From assembly GCA_021209875.1 (NCBI GenBank), contig JAGYVD010000007.1, positions 1,488,001 through 1,552,000 of the forward strand: a stretch of 64,000 bases of DNA, in the 5' to 3' direction. The stretch is from Rosellinia necatrix. Lineage: Eukaryota; Ascomycota; Sordariomycetes; Xylariales; Xylariaceae. A program made the position numbers and the translations under genes. Within the stretch, counting starts at the first letter, position 1; every line of letters begins with the position of its first letter. Below are positions 1 to 11,611 of this stretch, piece after piece. The notes under the pieces were generated by a model, which saw only the letters and a list, made by a program, of their open reading frames with translations, was not told where the DNA came from and did no database searches.

Positions 1-736
1 CCGCCGCGCCTCCTCCGCGGCGCCAAGTACGGCGGCCTGAACCTGCACCCGTCGCTGCTGCCGGACCTGCGGGGCCCGGCGCCGCTGCAGCACGCCCTGC
101 TCGCGGGGCGCTCGCTGACGGGGGTCTCGCTGCAGACGCTGGACGCGCGCGCCTTCGACCGGGGCCTCGTGCTGGCGCAGACGCCCGCGGACGCGGCGGC
201 CCCAGGCGCCCTCGTCGTGCCGCCGGGCCCGGCCCGCGGCCGCACCGTCCCGGCCCTCCTGGCCCTCGTCACCCCCGTCGCCGCCCGCCTGCTCGTCGAC
301 GGCCTCCGCGACGGCCTCCACGTGCCGCCGCTCGAGGACCGCGGCTGGTGGGCCCGCCGCGGCGGCGACAGTGACGTCGACGACGAGGCCTTCGCCGCGC
401 TGTCGCTGCTCCACGCGCCCAAGATCACCAAGGAGGACCGCCGCCTGTCCCCGTCGCTCCTCCTCCCCCCCCTCCTCCGCGACGATGTCGATGGTGCCGC
501 CGCCGCCGCCGCCGCCGCTGCCGTCCTAGCGCGCCGCCAAGCCGCCATCGGCCCGCTGTGGTTCTGGTCGCGCGACCGGCGGGGGCGGCGGATGCGCGTC
601 ATCGTCGAGGACCTGGAGGAGCTTCCGCCGCCGCCGCCTCCGACGACGACAACCCCTTTCCAACCGCCCAGCGTGATCGCGCCAGCAGCGGCAACGACGA
701 CACCGACAACAACACCGATAACAACAACAACAACAA

Positions 737-767
<31 letters not shown>

Positions 768-1152
768 GACGACGACAGAAGAAAAAGTAGAAGAAACAAC
801 TCGCTTAGCAGGATCCGCCCACCACCACCACCCGGGAGCCCCACCACCATCACCACCTCCTCCTCGTCGCCGGCAGTACCTCGTCCCCCTCGAGGACGGC
901 GACGATAACGGCGACGGAGGCAGCGGGGCCCGCTGGAACCTCGTGTTCTGGGACGGCGCCGGCGTCGGCACCGGCACCGGCACCGGCGACACCCCGTCTC
1001 CGGTCCCGGGTTCCGGAGCGGGCGGGGACGGGGACGGGGACGGGGACGGAGACGGACTGTACCTCGGGAATTGTCGTGTTCGGAGCCTCAAGGTCGAGGG
1101 GGACAAGGCGAGGCCCGCACGTCTAGCGCTGCGCAACTTTTTCGTCGATTGA
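1..1152 (+). CDS. FMT1: Methionyl-tRNA formyltransferase, mitochondrial (5' end outside window)
   Basis: The enzyme transfers a formyl group from 10-formyl-THF to initiator Met-tRNA for mitochondrial translation. The reading frame is open from base 1 (frame 1) to a TGA at 1150-1152, so the N-terminus lies off the window. The first codons give the formyltransferase active-site region (GGLNLHPSLLPDLRGPAPLQ, then the TGVSLQ...LD stretch). The C-terminal tRNA-binding domain follows, with APKITKEDR and a final LKVEGDKARPARLAL segment. The C-terminal domain is interrupted by an unusual low-complexity block at about 600-1060: a Thr run coded by ACA/ACC/ACG, a His run, alternating Gly-Thr and alternating Gly-Asp. 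The gene is very GC-rich except in the ACA run. The family call is secure; whether the insert is translated or spliced is not visible, though it keeps the frame. Confidence 0.88.
705..778 (+). repeat. ACA/AAC trinucleotide repeat inside the formyltransferase gene
   Basis: An almost pure (ACA)n tract encodes a poly-Thr run in the C-terminal domain. It sits in otherwise GC-rich coding DNA and is flanked by CGACGA units. Confidence 0.9.
1023..1056 (+). repeat. GGGGAC hexanucleotide repeat
   Basis: Tandem GGGGAC/GGAGAC units encode alternating Gly-Asp close to the C-terminus of the formyltransferase. The hexamer keeps the reading frame. Confidence 0.85.
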
Positions 1153-1730
1153 CGAATTGAGAGAGGGGGAGGCGGACTATGCACCGTGGGTTGATTGGTG
1201 ACGGGGCGGGGCCAACGTCATCGTGTAGGATAATGTATCCTGTATTAATATAGCTCACACACGTCGTTACACCTAAAGACACGTTGCTGCTTCCCGAGCG
1301 CACACCCAGCTTCTTAGGTAACCCTGGGCACACTCGGCTGTCTAAGGCATCCTCCTAGGGCAAGTGTTTGCGAGAGAATCACCCTTTAACACTGCGTCCG
1401 ACAGGATGTGGTAGTACACGTCAATTGGGATCTCACTTTCGAGATCCTAGTATGTACTAGTTGCTATTTACTGTACATCGGCGTTTCATGCCCCGTTTCC
1501 CCCCCCAATTCCTGCTCCATCGTTGTCATCGTCGTCGTTATCATCATGGCATAGCTTGCCGTCAACCAAATACATTAATAACATTGTAGCTTTAGAGTTT
1601 TACTACTTTGTTTGGGTTTTGTTTTAGTACATTGACGGTACACGCACAAGCGGAAGCTGCCCGATGCAGATGGCGTCGATGGCTGTCTCGTTTGGGGACC
1701 GCCGTAGCCATGAGGGGGCCTTATGTTGTT
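1153..1730. other. Intergenic, convergent 3' ends
   Basis: This interval lies between the stop codons of the formyltransferase (+) and the STF2-like gene (-). It is AT-richer than the genes and should hold both 3' UTRs. No further coding or structured element was seen. Confidence 0.6.
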
Positions 1731-2380
1731 TTACATGCTCTTGCGGTGCTTATCGGCCACAGAGCTCGATGCGCTCGAAGATGTCTCGGTCTTGGTGAGG
1801 ATGTTATCATCTTCCTCGTCCTCCTCCTCGATTTGGGGGCCGTGGAGACTCTCTTCGAAGACCGGTTCGGGCTCGTTGAACTCGAACTTCGTCTTGAAGT
1901 CGTGGAGGTGGTTAGAGTATCCACTGCTATTAGAACGGCGACGAGCGTTGACGAAGTTGAATTGCTCGTCGACTACCTCTTGACCAATACCGCCCCTATT
2001 ATAGTTAAGAGGTTAGAATCAAGAAAGCGTGGCAAGGGAGACAAGGTTAGGGATCGGTGAGAGAGATGCTTACCAATTGCCTTTCCCGGCACCATTCTTC
2101 TTCGTTTTCTTGGGGTCAACGCCCTCGAAGCCGTTCTTGGCGAAGAATTTGGGAAGGTTATCATGAGGGAGAACGGTGCCCTCGGCAAGACCAGCGTGAT
2201 CCTTGTCGTTGAACTTGTGAGAACGAGTCACTACAAACCAAACATAGGTTAGCCAACTAATTCACCGTCTTGGTAATAAGTTCTTGACAAATGAGACACG
2301 AAGCTAGGATAAGCCAATAGCCCGAAGAAGTCGAGGTAGGTTGGCTTCAATACCATCATAGGGATATTATTATACGTACT
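1731..2380 (-). CDS. STF2-like / HABP4-PAI-RBP1-type small protein
   Basis: Three exons on the minus strand: the single base at 2380, 2230-2074 and 1995-1731 (423 nt, 140 aa). The product starts MTRSHKFNDKDHAGL, has the family signature KKNGAGKGNWG, then VVDEQFNFVNARRR, an acidic EEEDEEDD patch and a Ser-rich tail. Yeast Stf2 also begins MTR and carries GSGKGNWG; it is linked to F1F0-ATPase stabilisation and desiccation tolerance. The 1996-2073 intron has GTAAGC...ATAG. No ATG stands directly before TRS. A 149-nt intron (2231-2379, GTACGT...GTAG) would join the A at 2380 to TG at 2230-2229, making a split start codon. The whole model is then in frame. The family call is strong; the first exon is inferred. 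Confidence 0.82.
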
Positions 2381-4777
2381 ATTGGCAGTTTGCGTATTAT
2401 AAGAGATGGGAAAAGACGAGTAGTATTTGATGATTGATGATTGACGCCAACAAGCAAGGGAAACTCGATGGTTGATGGTAATAAGAAGGTGGGATGGATT
2501 AAGATGGATTGAGATGGATTACAACGGATTGGTGAGGAGAAAGGAGAGGTCGTTTAGATGGAAGACAAAGAAAGGAGGAATATGAGGGGAAGTTGGGTGT
2601 TAACTACTAGATGTACTGGGAGAGGTGGTGAGGGAGATATACAAGTACAAGTAGTCTGGAGGAGGTATGGTGGGAAGTCAGTGTAGTCGGGCCAGTGCGA
2701 TGTCGAAGGCAATTGGACGATATGCTGGGTGTTGGGTGTGGAGAAGAAGAAAGCGTTGATCCAATTGAAGCCGGAACTGGGGGGAGTCTGGGGGGAGTGT
2801 GGTTGTCGTGCAAGCGTTGCAACAATTGGCGGAGGTCTCTTGCTGATCTCGGGACCCGCTTAGTACTGCTTTAGGGGCGGATGCAGGGTATTTGGTATGA
2901 ATCGTTTGTTTGGACTGATCGGTAGGATCCAGGAGAGGGCTTGGAGAAGGAGAGGGAGGGTGCCAGATTCATATATACCTGCCAGTCTCGGTGAGCCAAG
3001 GCAGGCGGTACCTGGGTAGTCCGGGTGCTCAGTAAGTGTTTTGAATACTGTGATGTAGGTAACTACCTACCTTACCTTAGGTAGGTATCTACCTAAAATC
3101 TGCTCATGGGACCCAATACTGTAGACATGGAGGGCTGGAGATGGTACCAGAATTATATTGATTGGCAGATGTCACCAAATTGCAGACTACCTACAGAGTT
3201 ACCTGGTAGGCACACTGCAATTTACATCAGTTGATATCCCATATAATCGTCACAGTGCCTTGGGCGCTCGCAATCTACTGTATGGATTGTGATGACGACG
3301 TGGATGAGTATAGGCGTCTATTCAAGGTACTGCTCTGGTATCTCTCGTGGTTAAACGTGCGGGTTGTGACACACCGCAACAACTGCTGTTCCCTGAGTCG
3401 CACGATATTTACGGGTGAGGCAACAGGAAATGGCGAGATTGTCGCGTGACTGCTACCTTAACCTGCCTAGCAAACCTACCCGGGTACCTAGACCTACCTA
3501 GCCTAAACCCCTCACCAGACCAGTCAACCAACTCGGTCGTTACCCCATCGGACGCTTTCCAGATGCTTCGAGATCCGCTCCCGGTGAAAAATGAACATTC
3601 AATTCTTGTCATACCACCAATTGTACGTGTATACAGTGTAGCAAGGGACTGCAATCCCGGGCTTCGAGTTCTGTTGGGGAATTGCCTGTTCATTGTCCAC
3701 TATTATTACATCATAGCTGATGAATTACCCTATACAGCCGAAATTGATGGCCCCGTTCCCATAATCGCTTGCTTTGAGTTTCTCACTTTTCCACTGTACG
3801 TAGCTTGTGTGCAGAAAATGAATGGGAAGATGTACGTATCATCACTATATATTTTATATGGATGGCAGACTTACTGTAACCGTCCTGGCAGTGCCTGCCC
3901 CTTGAAGACAAACGGGCGGCGGAATACGGCAGGGTGCAGTCATGGCTCACACCCTGCTGGTCAGCACCCATGCAAACGTTCGGCCCACTTCCCCAGCTTC
4001 TGTCCGTGCAGTCACCAGCGCTAGGCCAGAAATAGAAAGGACTAATGCGGGGAATCCCCCTCTGACGACGCCCCCATCGGGGTTCTGTTGGAAGGTGAAA
4101 AAAGGGGGCCTTTGGTACACGGCATTAGGTAAGTAACCAAAGGTCTAGGCCTCCTATATCGGTACCCTAGCACGGAACATGACGACACGTGCCGACTCCG
4201 GGCTTGCCATCGCCTGGGAGATGGGCGTTGGATGATTCAGCGTTGGGAAGCACCTGACCCAGGTGTTACACATTAGGTGCAATTATCGCATATCGCTTGC
4301 CTACGATATCGGATCTGCCCGAATAAGCAACTGTGCCTATGATCTACCCGTAGCTTTCGTACCAAGTTGGCAGGTATTTATCTGGTATGTGATAATCTTG
4401 GGCAGGCTTGGGCAGGCTTGGGCTACGCAGAGGATTGGCAGTTCCGAATATCGTTTAGCACGGAGGCTGGATATGTACATCCTAATGTCTGACCTTCCTA
4501 CTGCCACTACAGGATTAGGTTAACTGCATCATGTTATGGAGGTAGTTTATGTACTACCTACCCACCTAGGTGCCTACCTAGGTAGCAGCGTAGGACTCTG
4601 TGTAGCAAGACAGCGCCAAAGAGGCTAAGCCATGTAACAACCGTTGTAACCCACCAAGATAACCGGTCAAGTACTCTGTTTCATGTTAAATCTCCTTGAT
4701 CATCTATCAGTAGACTAGTAGTGGTGATGACACCATACACACCTAGGCTTGACCAGCCCGTACTCTTCCTTCCTGTA
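2381..4777. other. Gene-poor intergenic region upstream of the STF2-like gene
   Basis: This holds the upstream region of the minus-strand STF2-like gene, with a TATATA tract near 2971-2979. CTAC/GTAG repeat clusters lie at 3061-3097 and 4551-4590, and a GGGCAGGCTT direct repeat near 4400-4425. The longest open frame (3446-4024, +) begins with GTG and shows no domain, so I did not call it. Confidence 0.55.
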
Positions 4778-5126
4778 TTACTGTTTTCTTCCCCGGATCC
4801 GAGAGCGAAAGCCCTTTATCGACCTGGAAACTTTCGGAACATCCGGCCGAGCGTATTCCAGAACTGGGCCATACTCTGCACGCGACCTCTCCTCGTAGTG
4901 CCCAGGAATGCCGGCGTGGTTCTTAACCTTGTGGTGGGAGCCCATGGTCGAGCTGCCGCCGGGGTCCCCTGCGGTCGGATAACGATCCGCGCCATTGGTA
5001 GCTGGTCCAGTACGGTCTGGAGGCAACTAGTCTCAAACCGACTGACAGCTCTTGTTGTTTACGTGCCGACAGCTTCTTTGTATCACTGAGGACAGCTTGC
5101 AACTTCGCTGCGAGAGGATTGGCCAC
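4778..5126 (-). CDS. Candidate small two-exon protein, unknown function (5' end unresolved)
   Basis: I do not recognise this protein. On the minus strand a coding-like segment at 5126-5063 reads VANPLAAKLQAVLSDTKKLSA. A 61-nt intron (5062-5002, GTAAAC...CCAG) would join it in frame to 5001-4778. The second exon begins TNGADRYPTAGDPGGSSTMG, continues with HHKVKNHAGIPGHYEERSR and ends RIRGRKQ-stop. Codon third positions are GC-rich as in neighbouring real genes, and the residues are typical of a soluble, basic small protein. No ATG is visible in frame just upstream, so either another 5' exon is missing, translation starts at the Met inside exon 2 (about 55 aa), or this is a relic. The opposite strand is also open here, which lowers confidence. 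Confidence 0.33.
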
Positions 5127-5418
5127 AAATGGTTTGGTAGTGCGGCTTGATAACCACGGTACAACAAAGAGCTTGCCGACCAGCGGCCAGATTGAAGGTA
5201 GCCCTTTCAGCGGGTGATGCCCCGTATTTGCATGTATCCAAGGGAGATCGCTCTATTTTTGTTTATCCTTCCATACCTGTACACTCTATATGCATGTATA
5301 ATACAGAAGGCAATGACTCGCCATCAAAGCATACCAGCGCGCTTTGAACGCCGCTTTGGTAGCAACCCAGCAGATATGAGTGGCGTGAATCTTGCCTAAT
5401 TAGCTAGGCGACGACCGT

Positions 5419-6309
5419 TCATCGCTTGGCTCGTCGCTTTCCAATATTCCATCCCCAGGATCTCAGCACCTTCACAACCTTGGGCGTTACAGCGGCCGTC
5501 AATGGAACTCTCAGGAAAATGAAGCTCTTGTGGATAGCATAGGCCAGAGCCAGTTGGGTACCAAGGCCTAGTAAGACAATTAGCTATATCGCTCTCGTAA
5601 CCAGGGCCCGAAAGGGGATAACCTACTGGCTTCCGTTTTGTTCCTCTGCTCGGCCTCCTCGACGCCCCAGCCGGCTACTTCGGCCTCCTCGGCATCACCG
5701 GGCTGCCCTTGCTTGGCAGCCTTATAGGCTTCCCGGTATTCGGTCCATCTATTGCGCACCGACTCTGGTATCACCCTTGTAGCGTGTGATACCAGCCAAT
5801 GCTCGAGTTCACCTTTGTCCCGAGTCAGTTAACGGCTCTCAACCAACTGCTATTTCTCCCTCACCTATCCTGTCTGTGCCAACCACACGGACTAACAAGA
5901 AGCAGAACGGAAAGTCTAGGACGCTCAAGCCAAGATATACGCCCACGGCAGCCCATCCATATTCCCTCGATAGCTTCTTAAGCCGGGCCGACAGGCCTTG
6001 AGGCTCCTCCGTGTTTGGCTTGCTCGAATTGGGTTTTGAATCGCGCAACCGTGGGGATCTGTGGAATGATCGCTTGTTTGTTCGCAAGGGAGATTGGTAC
6101 AGTTTGTTGATCGGGTTGGAACTCCTCGACCGGTAATTGATCCTTTGGGTGACCCTCGAGAATGGAAGCTTCGGAGCTGATTGGGATATCGAATTAAAAG
6201 TTCGTTGCAGGGGTTGTGTTTCTAATCTGAGTGCATTCCGTAGACCGGCGGCATTTCTCGATGGCTGCAGAAATGGGCGAAGAGTGCGGAGGTAGGTCTG
6301 TATCATCAT
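5419..6309 (-). CDS. Mitochondrial DUF1279 (FAM210-like) membrane protein
   Basis: Three exons: 6309-5865, 5812-5627 and 5567-5419 (780 nt, 259 aa). Introns are 52 nt (GTGAGG...AAAG) and 59 nt (GTAGGT...CTAG), and all phases agree. Residues 1-90 are rich in Arg/Ser and lack acidic residues, as in a mitochondrial targeting sequence. The DUF1279 core follows: REYGWAAVGVYL, a transmembrane segment around 122-142 (LSVLDFPFCFLLVRVVG), the EHWLV...VIPESVRNRW region, then LALAYAIHKSFIFLRVPLTA. FAM210 proteins are mitochondrial membrane proteins, in animals linked to mitochondrial translation; the fungal role is not well defined. The start is the first of two adjacent ATGs, just before the basic leader. 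Upstream in-frame codons have no homology-like character. Confidence 0.87.
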
Positions 6310-8542
6310 GACTTTCTCTTTTCCCAGATCCTCTTTCCCCAAATCCTCTTTTCTTCTTTTTCCCCTTTCCCTCGAGACGGCGGCGCAGTTGGTCGGAGTC
6401 CAGTAATCGAGGGATTCGGAGGGAGTCGGGGGTGAGTCGGGGGAAGGTAAGTAAGCGTCAGCGCACTCATAAACGTCGGATCGCGTGACCTTCAGAAAAA
6501 AAAAGGGAAATATCGAAGAGGAAAAAGGAAAAAAATGTGTGGCTGAATAGATCAAAAAAAAATCTGCTGCTGCACACAAGCCCGACCGGTCGCCCTTTGC
6601 AAATTGACCCAGTTTTGGTCCAGAGTGCAATATATGGCTATGTTGTGTTCAATATAACAGGAGTGGTGACGCGACAATGAGCCCGCTGTCAAGTCAATAT
6701 TAGGTAGTGAGGGTTCTGCGCAAAAAGTCGGAGAGAACTTCCTGGTAGTTATCAGCCTGCATGGTGATGCAAGCACAGGCGGGGACGGTGTTTGCTGGGT
6801 CCGACATTGTGATTTTCGCTAACGCCGAGCCCGCACTAACTATTCTTAAACCCGTACCCACACATCTTCCCGGGTAGGCAGGCCCGCGACAGTGAATACC
6901 TGCTAACTATCTTAAGTCCAAGTCATACCCAGACGACAGCGTCTTATACCACAGCTTAGAGAAAGCATGTGGAAGAAATAATTTGTGATTGACTATGCCG
7001 TTGTTCTTTGATGATGCCATAGCGGAATACCCCGGGTCGCCCGCCAAGTTCTAATAGATCATAGAGACAGAGGTCGGTCACTTCCAATCAGCCCTCATAT
7101 TCAAATTAAATCTGCATGTCCAGACCATATTCAAGGCGACCATATCGAAAACTGCATGATTGACGCCTGGCGGTGCTGTCTTTTTACGCTTCAACATGTT
7201 AGTCCCCCTACGTCCTCCATTTCGCAGTAACTGAGAAACGAGTTTGATCCTTCTTCATGGACGATGAAACAAGTCAGCCCTGGGTTCTCAATGGCCTAAG
7301 ACCCATGACTAGAAACATCCCCGTTGACGGAGGTTCCCTATCTCGCCAAGGGCTAGGCTGTTGCTAATGTTGTCTTCGTCGTTGCTGCCATCGCATTTTT
7401 CGAATCTCATTATAACACCAGTAGATCCCCTCTTTTTTTTTTTTTTCGCATTCTCTTCTGTGAACTTGATGCTATTGTAAGTCGGAATAATATCCGAGAA
7501 GAGTTATATTCAAAGCTGCGGAGTCCAATGAAGCCCACAAATACATTGTGTAATATGGTCGGCAACTGACCCATCAACGGAGTATCTATTAATACGAAGC
7601 GAGACAAAGCATAACGAACATGGTGCAACAGATGCTTATCCTCTCAGGTTAATCAAAGCTGTAACGATGGTGGCGGGTGAAACCATCTGCGCCTGTGGCG
7701 GCGCACCCCAATGCGATGCCTACCCCATCTATACGCGGGTGGCTGCAGATAAACAAAGCCTATCACAATAGCTATTTGGCTCTCGTGGCGGACTGGTGAA
7801 TATACAAATGCATGTATGTATAGATACCACAGTTAGTCTAACTATATTCATAAGGCAATTGTGCGTCAAGGCCCTTATATTCACCAGTATTAAGATGCAC
7901 CCCTGGGAGATATCTCCGCCCATGACAGGGAGGCAGGATGGCAGGCTTGAGTTTATTTAGACAGCCAGGTCTGTACACCCAGTAAACGCTGGATATTTGG
8001 ATGTTCGTGATCGAGCTGCCTCGTTTTCTTTTAATGGGTTTAATTAGCACCATAAAGCGCGGCATGCTTTCCGACAATTCCTAGCTGGATAACTAGCTGG
8101 ACAAGACAAGAAGGGTGGGGTGTACATGTATGTACAAGTATGTATATCTCGTAGATAAAACGTGATGTTCAGCTCTGGCTGACCTGAAAGCCATACCCTT
8201 GATCCTTGGCAGTCTAGAGACGGGAGGGCGGAGGCTTATTAGTGTACAAGTAGTTATAGACTGATTTACGCGTCAAGAGACAGCTAACTAGCAGTGTAGT
8301 GTCGGCAGATCAAGTGTAAGCAACACCTTAGTGACTTTTTTTCCATCATAGAGGAACCACTTACGGATGGTTGGTGCACGGGTTGCCGCGACTGAATAAC
8401 TAACTACCTAGGTAGAGGTCCCCGCTCACCAGGGAAGCGTTGAGTTTGAGTACAGCGTCAGCCACCGCCAGAAATAAGGTGCAGTTCACAACGGGGCTTC
8501 CGGGGCGTTTATACATAGAGCTGGGGATGCACATGTTACATT

Positions 8543-8578
8543 AGAGTGGGATATAGAGTGGGATACAGAGTGGGATAC
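8543..8578. repeat. 12-bp tandem repeat, 3 copies
   Basis: Three adjacent copies of AGAGTGGGATAY. The copies differ only at the last base (T, C, C). Confidence 0.9.
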
Positions 8579-8886
8579 ATAGGTAGTAACCCGCCTATTC
8601 CGGACTCTTGACTCAAGAGGCTCCAGCAGGGATGATTTGTCACTTCAGCCACCATGTCAGATCAACTTGAACGGCCATATGCTGCTTGGATTCGAACTGC
8701 TCACTGTACAAAGGTATGATGTTGTCGATTATGGCATGTCAATTGGCAATATTCGGTCAAGCCTCAGAGGATGATGGACTAACTGCTTGTTGTTGGCTCG
8801 GCCCGAGCTGTCCGAACTTCAGATGTTCGGGGGGGGCCTTTACGAATCAAGGTGAGCAGCTAGCTAGGTATGTTAGCCTATGTGTG

Positions 8887-8950
8887 TAGGTGTAGTGTAG
8901 GTGTAGTGTAGTGTAGTGTAGTGTAGTGTAGTGTAGTGTAGTGTAGTGTA
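8887..8950. repeat. (GTGTA)n pentanucleotide array
   Basis: About a dozen GTGTA units, some merged with GTAG. The same pentamer recurs at 60912-60942. It does not match the TTAGGG telomere repeat of these fungi. Confidence 0.88.
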
Positions 8951-9684
8951 TATCTAGACTAGTGAAGGTCTAGTTCACAACAAGTCCCATTCACTACCCC
9001 TCCCCTCATACGAGTACATAAACAAACAGCGCCTATGCGATAGGCCCCTCGCCTCTCATGCGCTGCACGCACTCCCAAATTCCCAAGCCCGTGGTTTGGG
9101 GGCTATCGGCGCTGCGCACAGCAGGGTTGATGGGACTTAAGGGATGCTTCGTAATCAAATCCAGTGCTTGCCTGCCTACTGTTTGTCTCCTGTTTGCAAC
9201 TATAATTGTGGGGGGGGGCCAATATCGCCATGATGATGCAGGTAAGGGATAGATTCCTATGCAGTTGGCATTATCCAGGGGAAGGGGGGGGGATCGAGAT
9301 AGATAAAGGACATACATATACGTAAGTAGTGGGTTGGGTGGTGGTGCTGATCGGCATCGAACCTATCCCCTGTTAGTGAGTTAGTGATGTGAGGTAACAT
9401 CCAATTCGCAGTAAGCCACCGGAAAGATCATACAAAGTAAAAGTACGTAAGTACGTACTTCGTACATATGATATGTACGTCGAAGATGCAGCTTACCTTA
9501 GTTTACTTTAGTGTAGTTTACTTTAGTGTACGTAGTGCTAACCTTAGTCAAGTACATACAAGTAGACCCAGTGTCCCTCCTGCCAGTTTACAACTATCCT
9601 TCCAACTCCTCCTCTCTCATATACCGGGGCTCTTTGTGTTAGCGTTTACCTAGTCACTATTGTTGGAACCCTTCGCGAGGGAAG

Positions 9685-11611
9685 ATGAGCGAATCGTTTG
9701 ACTACGTCGTCGTTGGCGGGGGCACGTCCGGGCTTGTGGTGGCCGCCCGCCTGACTGAAGATGCCAACGTTCGCGTTGTGGTCATCGAGGCCGGAGCCGA
9801 CAAGAGAACCGATCCCGCCCTGGAGACTCCGGGACTTGTCGCTGGAGCCTATGCCGACGACCGCTTCATCTGGCCGTTCCAGTCAACGCCACAAGTACGA
9901 GACCCCGCGCGCGACCTACTCCCTGTAGCGCCAAGATGAGCAACGGGTTCACTAACAGCTTCATTCCCGTTAGGCCGAGTTGAACGGCCGCCATCTTCGG
10001 CAGGATACGGGCAAGGTCCTCGGTGGCAGCTCGTTGACGAATTTCATGATGGCCATGTTCCCGTCGCGGACAAACCTGGATACGTGGGGCAAGATGGGTA
10101 ACAAGGGATGGTCCTTCGACGACCTGGCCCCTTACTTCCGGAAGTTTTCCACGTCGCACCCCCCAAGCCAGGCGATCCGCGAGACCCTCGGAGGGTTGGG
10201 GTATTACCGGGAAGATCTGGCGGGGGACGGGCCCGTGCAGCTCTCCTTCGACGACCAGTACTCGGTCATGAACGAGAACTGGTTCAAGACCTTCGCTGAA
10301 CTGGGACTAGAGATGAAGACGGACCCCAGAACCGGCAAGGCCATCGGCGCGTTCCAGAACTCGTCGACTATCGAGAGTGGGAACAATACTCGCAGTTCAG
10401 CCGCGACCGCATACTACACAGACGAGATCGCCAAGCGGCCAAATCTAAAGGTGTTAACAGAAACCACGGTGCAGAAAATCAACACCGAGACTCGCAATGG
10501 CCTGGTCGTGGCGACTGGGGTCGAGGTGAAGGACAAGGATGGCAAAGTCACTAATATCACGGCTAAGAATGAGGTCGTTCTAGCCGCGGGAACTATTAGA
10601 ACACCACAGCTACTTGAGTTGTCTGGTATCGGTGATCGCGACTTGCTCGAAGGCCTCGGGATCGAGGTCTTAATTGACAACCCCAACGTCGGCGAGCATA
10701 TGCAGGATCATCTCATGACCTCGCAGCAGTTCCCGGTGAAGAAGGGGTACCCGTCTGCCGACGGACTACGCGAGCCGGCCAAGTTCCAGAGCGCCTTCGA
10801 GCAGTACGCGTCGACAAAACAGGGCCCGCTGGCCGGCATGGGGACGAGCGTCGCGTACGTGCCGCTGGCGGACCGCGGCGGCGTCATGACCCAGGCCGAC
10901 CGCAAGGCCCTCTTCGACAAGTATCTCTTGGGCGGTGGGCCGGCGCTAAGCCCCGTCCAGAAGCGGGAGTTCAAGCTGATTCGGGGGCTGCTCGAGACCG
11001 AGGAGGAGCCGGCAATCCAATACCTGTGCTTCCCGGGGTCGCTCACCGTGACGCCGCACCCGGACACGCTGACGGACATGTTCACCTCGCATGCGCCGTA
11101 CGACTGTATCGGCATCATGGCCCTGCTCAACCACCCCTTCTCACGAGGGTCCGTGCACGTGTCGTCCCGGGATGTCTTGGTGCCGCCGACCTGGAACCCC
11201 AACTACTGCACGCACCCGCTCGACCTCGAGATCCTCGCGCGAACCGTCGGCTTCGTCGAGCGGATCGTCAACACGGCCCCCTACAAGGACATGGTCGACC
11301 CAGCCCTCAAGCGCCTGCCGGACGCCACCGGCGACGATCTCGAGACCGCCAAGGAGATCGTCCGTGGCCGGACGGTGTCGTGCTTTCACATCGCCGGCAC
11401 CTGCCGCATGCTCCCGAGGGAGCTGGGCGGCGTCCTTGATGAGCGCCTAGTCGTGCACGGCACTTCCAATCTTCGCGTCGTCGACGCCAGCATGATACCT
11501 CTGGAGCCGCTCGGGAACATCCAGACGACCGTGTACGCCGTCGCCGAGAGGGCTGCGGACTTCATCAAGGAGAGTCGAAAGGCCGGCGGCGTTTCCCTGC
11601 CGATACGCTAG
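9685..11611 (+). CDS. GMC-family FAD-dependent oxidoreductase
   Basis: Two exons, 9685-9894 and 9974-11611, joined over a 79-nt intron (GTACGA...GTTAG) in phase 0; 615 aa. The protein oxidises an alcohol-type substrate using FAD; the substrate cannot be told from sequence. The Rossmann motif VVGGGTSG is at residues 9-16 with the ribose-binding Glu35 (VVVIEAG). GMC signature 1 (GKVLGGSS) is at 83-90 and signature 2 (AAGTIRTPQLLELSGIG) at 274-290. The C-terminal active site has His542 (CFHIAGTCRM) and Asn585 (GNIQTTVY), the usual His/Asn pair. There is no signal peptide, so it is probably intracellular, unlike secreted glucose or aryl-alcohol oxidases. It stands alone, with no obvious pathway partners. 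Confidence 0.93.

Larger units (their letters stand above)
6310..9684. other. Intergenic region between divergent DUF1279 and GMC genes
   Basis: Both flanking genes start here, so it contains two promoters in 3.4 kb. Visible elements are a T-tract near 7433-7446, a 12-bp triplicate (8543-8578), a GTGTA pentamer array (8887-8950) and dense TACGTA palindromes at about 9440-9480, some 200 nt before the GMC start codon. No frame with recognisable protein content was found. Confidence 0.55.

Noticed and set aside
3446..4024. 192-codon open frame on plus
   Set aside because: Starts with GTG, mixed composition, no motif and no splice context; probably chance.
8887..8950. Telomere-like GTGTA repeats
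   Set aside because: Unit differs from TTAGGG, the array is internal, and unique genes lie on both sides.
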